A stretch of 64,000 bases of DNA from JBCCGG01 sp039029395 (GTDB lineage: Bacteria > Pseudomonadota > Alphaproteobacteria > Kiloniellales > JAKSDN01): contig JBCCGG010000017.1 in NCBI GenBank assembly GCA_039029395.1, positions 1 through 64,000 of the forward strand, read 5' to 3'. Below are positions 57,040-64,000 of the stretch, piece after piece. Every line of letters begins with the position of its first letter. Positions within the stretch are counted from its first letter, which is position 1. The notes beneath the pieces are model-generated. The model worked only from the letters and a program-made list of their open reading frames with translations, did not search any database and was not told the origin of the DNA. The translations under genes were made by a program, and so were the position numbers.

Positions 57040-57957
57040 TTGAAGATCCTTCTCATCGCCGAGGAAAGTTCGGGAATCCAGTTCCTCAAATGGCTCGACC
57101 GAACGGATCATGAGATTCAGGTCGCTGCCTCGCCAGGTTCTCGCTCGCTGACCGGCAACTCGGTCTGGAGCACGGCGCACAGTCTCAAGCGCCCGGCAAC
57201 GCCCATCTCCGCGACCAAGGATGCGGCCTTCTCAGAGGCAATGAGGGCATTGGAGATCGACCTTCTGATCTCCATCCGCTCACGCTTCGTCCTGGCGGAG
57301 GCGCTGCTTGCCGTGCCCCGAATCGGGGCGTTCAATCTGCACAGCGGGCCCTTGCCGGCCTATGCCGGGATCAACGTCGTGCCCTGGGCCATCTACAACG
57401 GCGAGGCTGAACATGGCGTCACCGTCCATTGGATGACGGCGACGGTCGATGCCGGGGACATTGCTTACCAAGATTCATTTCCGATAGGCCCAGACGACAC
57501 CGGCGCCTCCCTGACCGGAACGACCCTGCGCTCGGGCCTGGCGCTGATGCAGCGGCTCGTGCGCACCGCCGCCGGCGGCGAGCGAATTCCCGCGATCCCC
57601 CAAGACCAATCCAAGCGGGCCTGGTATGGCCCGGAGATACCAAACGACGGCTTTGTCGATTGGCGCAGAGGCGCCGTGGACATCGACCGCTTTGTCCGCG
57701 CCTGCAACTTCTATCCCTTCCCCTCCCCTTGGGGCTACGCGAAAGCGATGTCGGCCGGCCGGGTCGTGGAGCTTCTCGAAACCCAGCCAATCGAGACCGC
57801 CGAAGCCGGCGAACCCGGCAGCGTGCGGATTGACGGTGAAAGCTGCACCATCGCCTGCGGCACAGGGGCGCTCCGGGTGAGCGACCTGCTGGTCGAAGGA
57901 GAGCATGTGCCGGCCCGAGAGCTTCTCGCCAATGTCGCTCGGCTGGACCCGGTCTAG
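57040..57957 (+). CDS. Formyltransferase (N10-formyl-THF dependent)
   Basis: A 305-residue protein starting at TTG 57040 after AGAGG. The formyltransferase triad is Asn99, His101 (AFNLHSGPLPAYAGIN) and Asp137 (VDAGDIAYQD), spaced as in Fmt (His to Asp, 36 residues). The C-terminal half continues with a WRRGAVDIDRFVRACN segment and a short beta domain like Fmt and sugar N-formyltransferases. It should formylate an amino group. Adjacent ligase and ACP make an aminoacyl-ACP substrate plausible, as for the formylation domain of linear gramicidin synthase. A nucleotide amino-sugar is the alternative. Confidence 0.85.
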   Translation: MKILLIAEESSGIQFLKWLDRTDHEIQVAASPGSRSLTGNSVWSTAHSLKRPATPISATKDAAFSEAMRALEIDLLISIRSRFVLAEALLAVPRIGAFNLHSGPLPAYAGINVVPWAIYNGEAEHGVTVHWMTATVDAGDIAYQDSFPIGPDDTGASLTGTTLRSGLALMQRLVRTAAGGERIPAIPQDQSKRAWYGPEIPNDGFVDWRRGAVDIDRFVRACNFYPFPSPWGYAKAMSAGRVVELLETQPIETAEAGEPGSVRIDGESCTIACGTGALRVSDLLVEGEHVPARELLANVARLDPV

Positions 57958-58004
57958 AAATTTGAGAGACGGTAAAGCCGCGCAAAACGGAGGGGCGGCC
58001 GGCC

Positions 58005-58088
58005 TCAGAACGCCATCGCCAAGGAGATCAGCGCGACCAACAGGATCGCGATGATCATCAGATCAAGCAGTGTGCGCCGGTTAATCAT
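58005..58088 (-). CDS. Possible 27-aa membrane peptide
   Basis: ATG 58088, stop 58005, GGAAGAG directly upstream at good spacing. The product starts MINRRTLLDLMIIAILLVAL and is one hydrophobic helix with a basic head. It lies in the 296-base gap after the formyltransferase, on the opposite strand. The good ribosome site supports expression. Function unknown. Confidence 0.5.
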   Translation of the reverse strand: MINRRTLLDLMIIAILLVALISLAMAF

Positions 58089-58253
58089 GGCTCTTCCAAT
58101 GTCTGGATATGACAAGTCTGCGGTTTGCCGGCCGCCGAAATCAGAGCCCGATACCTAAGCGCCAAGAGCCGCTTGCGCTCTGTCACCAAATGCCAGAATC
58201 TTGATTTTTGCCGCCAAGCGTGGATGCTGGAGCCCTGATGAGGGGAGTCCCAT

Positions 58254-59270
58254 ATGCCGGCGCTTCGGATGATCGATGCCCGTTGGGCAAACCTGGCCTG
58301 CCAGCGGCTCAAGGACCGGCGCGTGCCCCTGACTCCCCTCCTCCGCGGGATCGGCCTGACCCGCGCCCAGGTCAACGACCCGGACTGTCGCATCGCCTTT
58401 CGCAAGCACGCCGCCCTGCTGAGCGCGGCCGCCGAGCTGACCGGCGACGCCAGCTTCGCCCTGCGTTTGGCGATCACCCTGTCGCCTCGCCAGGCCGGAC
58501 CGATCGGCTTCATCGCGCTCAGCTCCCAGACCCTGGGCGACGCCCTGCGCAATTTTCGGCGCTACCAGCGAGTGCTAAGCGAAGGCGTGGGGGTCCATAT
58601 GGAGAGCGAAGGCGGCTTCAGCGCGCTCCAAGCCGAGATCATCGACCCCCGGGTCGAGGATCCGCTCCAGGCAACCGAGTTCGTGCTCGGCGGCGGCGTC
58701 ACCCTGTGCCGGCGCCTCGCCGGCCCGGATCTGGAGATCAAGCGAGTCGAGTTCGCCCACGAGCGCCATGGCCGCCTGAGCGACTATCGGACCCTCCTCG
58801 GTGTGCCGCTTGCCTTTGGGCAGGCGCGCAATGCCATCGTCATGAAGAGCGCCATGCTGCAGCTGCCGCTCAAAACCGCCGACGACCAGTTGCTCACCGC
58901 TTTGACCCGCCTGTGCGAGCAGATTCTTGGCGACCAGCCGGACGACTACGACCTGGTCTATCAGGTGCGCCGACACATCACAGAGCTACTGCCAAGCGGC
59001 GAGCCGACCATGGACCGGGTCGCCGAAGAGCTTGGCATGAGCAGCCGCACGCTCTCCCGGCGCCTGGCCGAGCAAGAGGTGACCTACCGGGAGCTGCTCG
59101 ACCAAACCCGCCACCAGCTCGCCCTGCGCTACCTTAAGAGCGATGCGCTGAGACCTTCGCAGATCGCCTACTTGCTGGGCTACTCGGAGCCGAGCGGATT
59201 TCACCACGCCTTCTCCCGCTGGACCGGCCATCCGCCCTCGCGCTTTCGTCCCGGCCCGGTCGCGGCGTGA
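58254..59270 (+). CDS. AraC-family transcriptional regulator
   Basis: A 338-residue regulator. The N-terminal ~220 residues resemble the arabinose-binding-like domain (PF12625 type) of OruR/ArgR-like proteins (GDASFALRLAITLSPRQAGP, LGDALRNFRRYQRVLSEGVG). The C-terminal HTH_18 domain has two helix-turn-helix units: TMDRVAEELGMSSRTLSRRL and PSQIAYLLGYSEPSGFHHAF. GAGGGGAG precedes the ATG at 58254. Neighbouring arginine-deiminase-family and amidohydrolase genes hint at amine or amino-acid control, but no operator is seen. Confidence 0.88.
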   Translation: MPALRMIDARWANLACQRLKDRRVPLTPLLRGIGLTRAQVNDPDCRIAFRKHAALLSAAAELTGDASFALRLAITLSPRQAGPIGFIALSSQTLGDALRNFRRYQRVLSEGVGVHMESEGGFSALQAEIIDPRVEDPLQATEFVLGGGVTLCRRLAGPDLEIKRVEFAHERHGRLSDYRTLLGVPLAFGQARNAIVMKSAMLQLPLKTADDQLLTALTRLCEQILGDQPDDYDLVYQVRRHITELLPSGEPTMDRVAEELGMSSRTLSRRLAEQEVTYRELLDQTRHQLALRYLKSDALRPSQIAYLLGYSEPSGFHHAFSRWTGHPPSRFRPGPVAA

Positions 59271-59271
59271 G

Positions 59272-59571
59272 CTAGGGCTGGAACACCCGCCAGGGGAAGA
59301 AAACCAAACCTGCTGTAATGGCGGCAACCGCGTAGCTGGCGAATTCCAGCACGCACTGCCGGCGGTCCTGATAGAGCGCACCGTCGACGGCGCGCCAAGG
59401 ATCGATCGGCGCCGGTCCGCCCACGCCAAAGGACTGGTTCATGGTCTGAGCCGCTTGGTGATAGTCGAGCGCGATGTCGGCGCAGACCCCGGCGATGACG
59501 AAAAATCCCACGGCAACCAGCAGCTGCGCAGCCGCCGGTACGCGCTCCGAAGCGCAGTTACGAGCAATCAT
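59272..59571 (-). CDS. Small membrane protein, 99 aa
   Basis: ATG 59571 follows AAGGGGG, the best ribosome site for this frame; longer starts were rejected. Two transmembrane segments (AAQLLVAVGFFVIAGVCADI and EFASYAVAAITAGLVFF) flank a ~40-residue loop with a Cys near DRRQCVLEF. No family recognised. It converges with the AraC gene, with only one base between the ends. Confidence 0.6.
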   Translation of the reverse strand: MIARNCASERVPAAAQLLVAVGFFVIAGVCADIALDYHQAAQTMNQSFGVGGPAPIDPWRAVDGALYQDRRQCVLEFASYAVAAITAGLVFFPWRVFQP

Positions 59572-59760
59572 GACGACCCCCTTGCGATCGAATGCGCCGC
59601 CCGGCCCGGCGGCGCCTTTCGAGAGCACAAGGTGGCCTCTCGGCACCCCGCGTTCCCTGTTTGGGTCCGCCAATTGATTGTTTCGAGCTGCCAACGGCAC
59701 GCCTTGCATCCTGTTATGCGAAGCCGCACGATGCCCGAGGGACCCAAGGGGAGATGCATG

Positions 59761-60141
59761 ATGTTGAGACGCACACTACTGGCTGCGGCGCTCCTGCTCG
59801 CGGCACTTGGCTCGGGTGCATCGGCCGGCTCGAAGCAGCTGAGTGCGGCCGAGATCGAAGCTCTGCTGGACGGCAACACGGTCTCGGGAACCTGGGGCGG
59901 CTCGGAGTACAAGCAGTACTTCGGCACCGACGGCTTCACCATGTACGTGCCGGCCGGCGGCGCCAACGACGAGGGCAAATGGCGGGTCAACGCCGCAGAG
60001 GACAGCTACGAGTCCTGGTGGTCGGCAACCGGCTGGACCAGCTACAAGGTCGGGCGCGAGGGCGAGGGCTACGTCTGGATCGACAGCAAGGGCGACGCCT
60101 ACCCCTTCGTCGTGCTCCAGGGCAAGCAGGTCTCCTGGTAG
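59761..60141 (+). CDS. Small secreted protein, 126 aa
   Basis: AGGGGAG lies before two adjacent ATGs; 59761 has the better spacing (59758 is the alternative). A signal peptide (LAAALLLAALGSGASAGSKQ) should be cleaved near ASAGS. The mature ~105 residues contain a WGG-type motif (VSGTWGGSEYKQYFG), many Trp/Tyr and Gly (YESWWSATGWTSYKVGREGE), and look like a small beta-sandwich. No function assigned. Confidence 0.6.
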   Translation: MLRRTLLAAALLLAALGSGASAGSKQLSAAEIEALLDGNTVSGTWGGSEYKQYFGTDGFTMYVPAGGANDEGKWRVNAAEDSYESWWSATGWTSYKVGREGEGYVWIDSKGDAYPFVVLQGKQVSW

Positions 60142-60149
60142 CCGAGCCT

Positions 60150-61148
60150 TCAGTCGACCGGGTCGCGAATCAGCGGGCAGGTCGAGCAGTGGATGCCGCC
60201 GCCGTTGAGCGCCACCTTGTCATAGGGGATTGTGACTCGCTCGATGTTTAGTGCGTCGAGCGCCTTCAAGGTGGTCGCCGAGGCGCCCTCCGGCATGATG
60301 ACGCGCCCTGGGCTGACCGCCAGGCAGTTGACGATCCAGCCGTTGTCGTCGGGATGCAGCTCGACGGCTTTGACGCCCAGCTCCTTGAGCTTGACGATAA
60401 ACCAGTGAGGCAAAGCGGCCGGATCGATCAGGGCGACATCCTTGTCGATCATCACGAAGGCGCCGTCGATGTGCATGTTGTAGCCGCACATGTCGACCCG
60501 GATCAGCTCGGCACCTTGAACCGCGAGGACCTCCTCGAGCTGCTTCGAGGCCGCCTCGTTGACCCGGATCGAACGGCCGACCACGGCAGTCTCGGGGTTG
60601 ATCCAGGCGAAGCTGCCGCCCTCCATCAGGCCGCTGCCATGGACCGTGCGCAGGATCGGCACGCCCAGCTTGGCCAGAGTGCGGGTCACCGCCAGCTCCT
60701 CGCCCCGGCGGATGCGCGGACCCATGCGGCAGACCACGGCGCCGCCCTTGACCGCGATCAGCGGATCACGGGTGTAACAGGACTTTAGGCGCGGCGCCTC
60801 GACGCCCTCCAGCATCACGACTTCGGCGCCCTCGGCGCGGAGCGCCTCGGCCAGGGCGTCGTGCTGCTCCTGCAGGGCCGAGAGCGGCGGGATCGTAGCG
60901 CTCTGCCAATACCACCCGACCTCTGGGTCGCCGTAGGTGCCGAGCGCCTCGATGTGCTTCGACGGATCGACGACTTCGAGCTCCGGGCCGGGCCGGTGCA
61001 TGAGCACGACCCGGATCTGCCCGACATCGTTGTCGCAGCCCCAGGGCCGGCCCCACAGGGTGCTCAGCTGCTCCTCGCTCTCGAACACCGGCTCGGCTTG
61101 GGCGCCGAACAACTTGATCGTCATGTCGTACTGGTAAGCCGCATCCAT
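60150..61148 (-). CDS. Arginine deiminase/amidinotransferase family enzyme
   Basis: A 332-residue guanidino-group-modifying enzyme (ADI, DDAH, amidinotransferase fold). Active-site elements are KSCYTRDPLIAVKGG (substrate-binding Asp), GSGLMEGGSFAWINP (Glu), CGYNMHIDGAFVMI (His) and the nucleophile Cys in LNGGGIHCSTCPLIRDP. Hydrolysis or transfer at a guanidinium carbon is inferred; arginine, dimethylarginine and agmatine-like substrates are not distinguished. It is not the typical arcA operon. Confidence 0.88.
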   Translation of the reverse strand: MDAAYQYDMTIKLFGAQAEPVFESEEQLSTLWGRPWGCDNDVGQIRVVLMHRPGPELEVVDPSKHIEALGTYGDPEVGWYWQSATIPPLSALQEQHDALAEALRAEGAEVVMLEGVEAPRLKSCYTRDPLIAVKGGAVVCRMGPRIRRGEELAVTRTLAKLGVPILRTVHGSGLMEGGSFAWINPETAVVGRSIRVNEAASKQLEEVLAVQGAELIRVDMCGYNMHIDGAFVMIDKDVALIDPAALPHWFIVKLKELGVKAVELHPDDNGWIVNCLAVSPGRVIMPEGASATTLKALDALNIERVTIPYDKVALNGGGIHCSTCPLIRDPVD

Positions 61149-61260
61149 GGCCGCGCTCCCCTGTTTATCGACTTTATTGGTCCAGGGTTCCCCGGCAGCC
61201 GCCTTGGGTCAAGCGTGGTGTCCTAAGAAAACGACCCAGTCGACCTATCTCCAGATGACG

Positions 61261-61515
61261 TCAGCTACCCTTCTTTATGACCCGATAGCCAAAGAGCAGA
61301 ACCAGGGCGCCGGCGATCGCCAAGCCCATGCTACGCAGATCGAAGCCGGAAATGTCTCCAAATCCAATCAGTGATCCGAGGAACCCGCCGACAAAGGCGC
61401 CCGCGATACCGATGAGGATCGTCACGATGACCCCACCAGGATCGTCGCCAGGCATGATGAACTTGGCAACGAAACCCGCGACTGCACCAAAGACAATCCA
61501 AGCAATTATACCCAT
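61261..61515 (-). CDS. GlsB/YeaQ/YmgE family stress-response membrane protein
   Basis: An 84-residue protein with three hydrophobic segments. It matches the YeaQ family: MGIIAWIVFGAVAGFVAKFI, the PGDDPGGVIVTILIGIAGAF loop with conserved Asp-Pro-Gly-Gly, and a final helix ending GYRVIKKGS. Members are stress-induced, of unknown biochemical role. Monocistronic, upstream of the arginine deiminase-like gene on the same strand. Confidence 0.85.
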   Translation of the reverse strand: MGIIAWIVFGAVAGFVAKFIMPGDDPGGVIVTILIGIAGAFVGGFLGSLIGFGDISGFDLRSMGLAIAGALVLLFGYRVIKKGS

Positions 61516-61627
61516 TTCTCGCCTCCAAACGTCATCAGAGATTCAGAGCAACCACAGTGGCGGCAAGTCAAAGCGCGATCAAGCGTCAGCCCCTTGCACC
61601 CTCGGCTGTCAGCTATAGTGATCCCTC

Positions 61628-61960
61628 CTAGGTAAGATCGACCATCTCCGCGTCAGGGGCGTTCTTCATGAACGACGCGACCCCATTGTCACGAGCGGAA
61701 GCGGATTCGTAGCTCTGGCTCGTTCCAATGACCTGGCCATTGCCGGCCTTCAGATTGAACATGTGCTTGCCTGACTGAGTTTCTTTACGCTCATACCTGG
61801 CATCGTCGGGGGCGTTCCTTCGGACCGATTGTATCCCGTTCTCCGCGCCGCTGCGTTGATTGTACCCTTCAGAGGCCAATATCGCCTGGCCATTGGCCGC
61901 CTTTAAGCGAAAGCGGTGCTCCCCCGCCTTGTCCTTGTAAATCTCAAACTTGCCCGCCAT
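61628..61960 (-). CDS. YegP family (DUF1508) protein
   Basis: A 110-residue protein with two tandem DUF1508 repeats, each with an FR/N-LKA-NGQ core: KFEIYKDKAGEHRFRLKAAN and GKHMFNLKAGNGQVIGTSQS. ATG 61960 gives the canonical YegP length; the longer frame was rejected. Small cytoplasmic two-fold symmetric beta protein. Function unknown; E. coli YegP is stress-related. Confidence 0.88.
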   Translation of the reverse strand: MAGKFEIYKDKAGEHRFRLKAANGQAILASEGYNQRSGAENGIQSVRRNAPDDARYERKETQSGKHMFNLKAGNGQVIGTSQSYESASARDNGVASFMKNAPDAEMVDLT

Positions 61961-62101
61961 TTCTGCTCCTCTCGCGTTTCCTGTGCCTGGCGCCAATATG
62001 CGCCCCATGGGATCGGCGAAGTTACGCAGATCGCGCGGCCGGCGAAAATACGGACAAACCCTTACGCCATGTAGCCGAAAGGAACATCGGTAAACTGTCC
62101 C

Positions 62102-63334
62102 TCACCGCCCCCCGGCGCGCTCCACGATCGCGTGGAACAGCACCTCGCAGCCGGCGGCCAGATCGTCGGGCGTGGCGTTTTCGATCTCGTTGTGGCTGAT
62201 GCCATCCTCGCAGGGCACGAAGATCATGCCGGTCGGCGCGACCCGCGCCATGTAGACCGCGTCATGTCCGGCGCCGCTGACGATGTCCCGATGAGTGGCG
62301 CCAATGCGCTCGGCACCGACGCGCACCGCGTCGACGCAGGCGCTGTCGAAAGGGGTCGCGTCGAACTGCCAGATCTGCTCGATTTGAAGGCTCAAGCCCC
62401 CGGCCTCGGCCGCCTCGGTGGCGGCCGCACGCAGGGCCTGGTCCATGGCATACAGCCGCTCGTCGGTCGGGTGGCGCAGGTCGACCGTGAGCCAGACCTG
62501 GCCCGGAATCACGTTCCGACTGTTGGGCCGCACCTCGAGCATGCCGACCGTGGCGCAGGCATCCGGCTGGAAGTCGAGGCCCAGCTCGTTGACCCGGGCG
62601 ACGATTTGCGCCGCGCCAACCAGGGCATCGTGGCGCCGGGCCATGGGGGTCGGCCCGGCGTGGGCCTCCTGCCCGGTCAGGGTGATCTCGTACCAGCGCT
62701 GGCCTTGGGCGCCAGTCACCACGCCGATGGTCTTCTCCTCGGCCTCCAGGATCGGGCCCTGCTCGATGTGGGCCTCGAAATAGGCGCCGACCGGCCGCCC
62801 GCCGATGCCCTCGCCCCGGTAACCGATGCGCTCGAGTTCCTGGCCGATGGTGCGGCCGTCCTGGTCGGCCCGGCCTTGGGCATAGTCCAGGTCGAATACG
62901 CCGGCGAAGGCGCCCGAGCCGATCATCGCCGGCGGAAAGCGGCTGCCTTCCTCGTTGGTCCAGACCACGACCTCGACCGGGGACTCGGTCTCGACCCCCT
63001 GGTCGTTCAGGCTGCGCACCACCTCGAGGCCGGCCAAGACCCCGTAGGCGCCGTCGAACTTGCCGCCGGTCGGCTGGCTGTCCAGATGGCTGCCGGTCAG
63101 GATCGGCGGCGCGTCCGGGTTCCGCCCCGGGCGTCGGGCGAAGATGTTGCCCATCGCATCGAAGGAGACCGTGCAACCGGCTTCTTCCGCCCAGCGGCTA
63201 AAGAGGCGGCGGCTCTCCAGGTCCAGATCGGTCAGCGCCAGGCGGCACACCCCGCCCTTCTTGGTGGCGCCGATCTTGGCCATTTCCATCAGGCTGTCCC
63301 ACAGCCGTTTGCCGTCGGTCTTGAGGTTCTCCAT
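62102..63334 (-). CDS. M20-family amidohydrolase (N-carbamoyl/allantoate type)
   Basis: A 410-residue zinc-dependent enzyme of the AmaB/HyuC/AllC/beta-ureidopropionase group. LTGSHLDSQPTGGKFDGAYG carries the metal His/Asp, and VVWTNEEGSRFPPAMIGSGA the catalytic and bridging Glu pair. A distal GAGHDAVYMARV-type motif and CEDGISHNEIE follow. It removes a carbamoyl or ureido group from an N-carbamoyl amino acid or allantoate; members overlap too much to choose. No hydantoinase gene is adjacent. Confidence 0.88.
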   Translation of the reverse strand: MENLKTDGKRLWDSLMEMAKIGATKKGGVCRLALTDLDLESRRLFSRWAEEAGCTVSFDAMGNIFARRPGRNPDAPPILTGSHLDSQPTGGKFDGAYGVLAGLEVVRSLNDQGVETESPVEVVVWTNEEGSRFPPAMIGSGAFAGVFDLDYAQGRADQDGRTIGQELERIGYRGEGIGGRPVGAYFEAHIEQGPILEAEEKTIGVVTGAQGQRWYEITLTGQEAHAGPTPMARRHDALVGAAQIVARVNELGLDFQPDACATVGMLEVRPNSRNVIPGQVWLTVDLRHPTDERLYAMDQALRAAATEAAEAGGLSLQIEQIWQFDATPFDSACVDAVRVGAERIGATHRDIVSGAGHDAVYMARVAPTGMIFVPCEDGISHNEIENATPDDLAAGCEVLFHAIVERAGGR

Positions 63335-63532
63335 GGCGCCGGCGCCCTCCCCGTCAGGTGCATGTTGCGCGGCGCATTGAAGCGGAAAGCGTGGGCCGGT
63401 GGAAGGGCCTGGGCCCGGTGCGATTAATCATCTCTTAAGGCCGCGCGCACAAGGCTACTTCCGGCCGATTTGCCATTTCTCCAGGATTGGCCTGTAGTAT
63501 CGCCGCCACTCGACCGCCACAGGACCGTTTTC

Positions 63533-64000
63533 TTGGATTTCACCCCAGATATCTCCATCATCGTCTGCAGCGCCGGTCGCCGGGCCAGCTTGGCGGCGCT
63601 GTTCAGCAGCTTCGCCAAGCTCAAGCTGCCCGAGGCGGGCGCGGCCGAGGTGATCCTGGTGGATAACTCGCCAAAGGGCACGCTCGCTCCGGTGTTCGAG
63701 ACCCTGCGCGCCAAGCTCACCCTGCCGACACGCTATGTAGCGGAACCGCGCTGCGGCCTGGCGATGGCCCAAAACCGAGGGCTTGAGGTCGCCCGCGGCG
63801 AGGTCGTGGCGTTCACCGACGACGATTGCCTGGTGGCCGAAGACTGGCTGCTGCGGCTCGCCGAGCACTTTCGCAGGCACCCGGAGCTCCAGGGGCTGGG
63901 CGGCCGCATCGAGCTCTACGACCCGGCCGACCGCCCGGTTACGATCAAGCCCGTTCTGGAACGCGAGGAGCTCGCCCAGCCCGACCAGCTGTTCGGCTTT
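63533..64000 (+). CDS. Family 2 glycosyltransferase (truncated by window end)
   Basis: The reading frame from TTG 63533 is open to the end of the window, 156 codons. It encodes an N-terminal GT-A domain: PDISIIVCSAGRRASLAALF, then VILVDNSPKG, CGLAMAQNRGLEVARGEVV and the DxD-like AFTDDDCLVAEDWL. This is a GT2 enzyme using a nucleotide sugar in surface glycan synthesis. AGGAC lies upstream of the TTG. No ATG alternative keeps the conserved first strand. Confidence 0.82.
   Translation, partial: MDFTPDISIIVCSAGRRASLAALFSSFAKLKLPEAGAAEVILVDNSPKGTLAPVFETLRAKLTLPTRYVAEPRCGLAMAQNRGLEVARGEVVAFTDDDCLVAEDWLLRLAEHFRRHPELQGLGGRIELYDPADRPVTIKPVLEREELAQPDQLFGF

Noticed and set aside
58208..59137. 309-codon plus-strand frame overlapping the AraC gene
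   Set aside because: Arg/Pro-rich frame-shifted shadow; the frame at 58254 contains both helix-turn-helix units.

Overview
The window reads as chromosomal DNA of an alphaproteobacterium, probably Rhodospirillales-like. The evidence is the high GC content, an uninterrupted nuoA-to-nuoN operon of alphaproteobacterial type, the tig-clpP-clpX-lon-hupB order, a clpA-clpS pair and a phasin gene next to a PhaR-type operator. The taxonomic call is inference from family resemblance. No rRNA genes, insertion sequences, phage genes or CRISPR arrays were seen.

Layout. 1-14383: a perfect 32-bp inverted repeat, then all fourteen complex I genes on the minus strand, tightly packed with several overlaps. 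14552-18337: plus-strand genes (M15-like protein, membrane sulfatase-fold enzyme, PAS_5 protein, two small orphans) around a tRNA-Asp. 18377-25371: protein quality control on the minus strand (tRNA-Leu, trigger factor, ClpP, ClpX, Lon, HU, tRNA-Val). 25538-33211: mixed metabolic and envelope genes (J-domain protein, NAD(P)HX repair enzyme, HpaI-type aldolase, Sel1-SPOR protein, putative oxygenase, PEP-CTERM protein, family III CoA-transferase). 33248-35918: clpA and clpS. 36161-40327: phasin, Anbu-like proteasome relative, lipoprotein, D,D-carboxypeptidase, GGCT-like protein. 40348-43986: pgm-ugd-galU, supplying UDP-glucose and UDP-glucuronate. 44097-47723: membrane J-domain protein, vWA-like protein, molybdopterin oxidoreductase. 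47878-51531: a candidate small RNA, a lipoprotein, a dienoyl-CoA-reductase-like SDR and an acyl-CoA synthetase. 52220-57957: the most interesting region, below. 58254-64000: AraC regulator, small envelope proteins, arginine-deiminase-family enzyme, YeaQ/YegP-type proteins, M20 amidohydrolase and the start of a family 2 glycosyltransferase.

The region 52220-57957 holds two divergent gene groups sharing one promoter region. Leftward: a 43-aa membrane peptide, an MBOAT O-acyltransferase, a 45-aa membrane peptide and a membrane-anchored SGNH protein. Rightward: an AMP-forming ligase with an amino-acid-type binding Asp, a stand-alone acyl carrier protein and a formyltransferase with the complete N/H/D triad. 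By parts this is a Dlt-like route (ligase, carrier, MBOAT, SGNH partner, small peptides) with an added formyltransferase. The inferred function is to activate an amino acid on the carrier, N-formylate it and transfer it across the membrane to a surface glycan. I know of no described system with this composition. Much of the segment is visibly poorer in GC than its flanks, which suggests acquisition.

Other points worth attention are the PhaR-like operator between phasin and the Anbu-like gene, an orphan intrinsic terminator with an anti-Shine-Dalgarno loop that marks a likely small RNA, and several very short membrane peptides.
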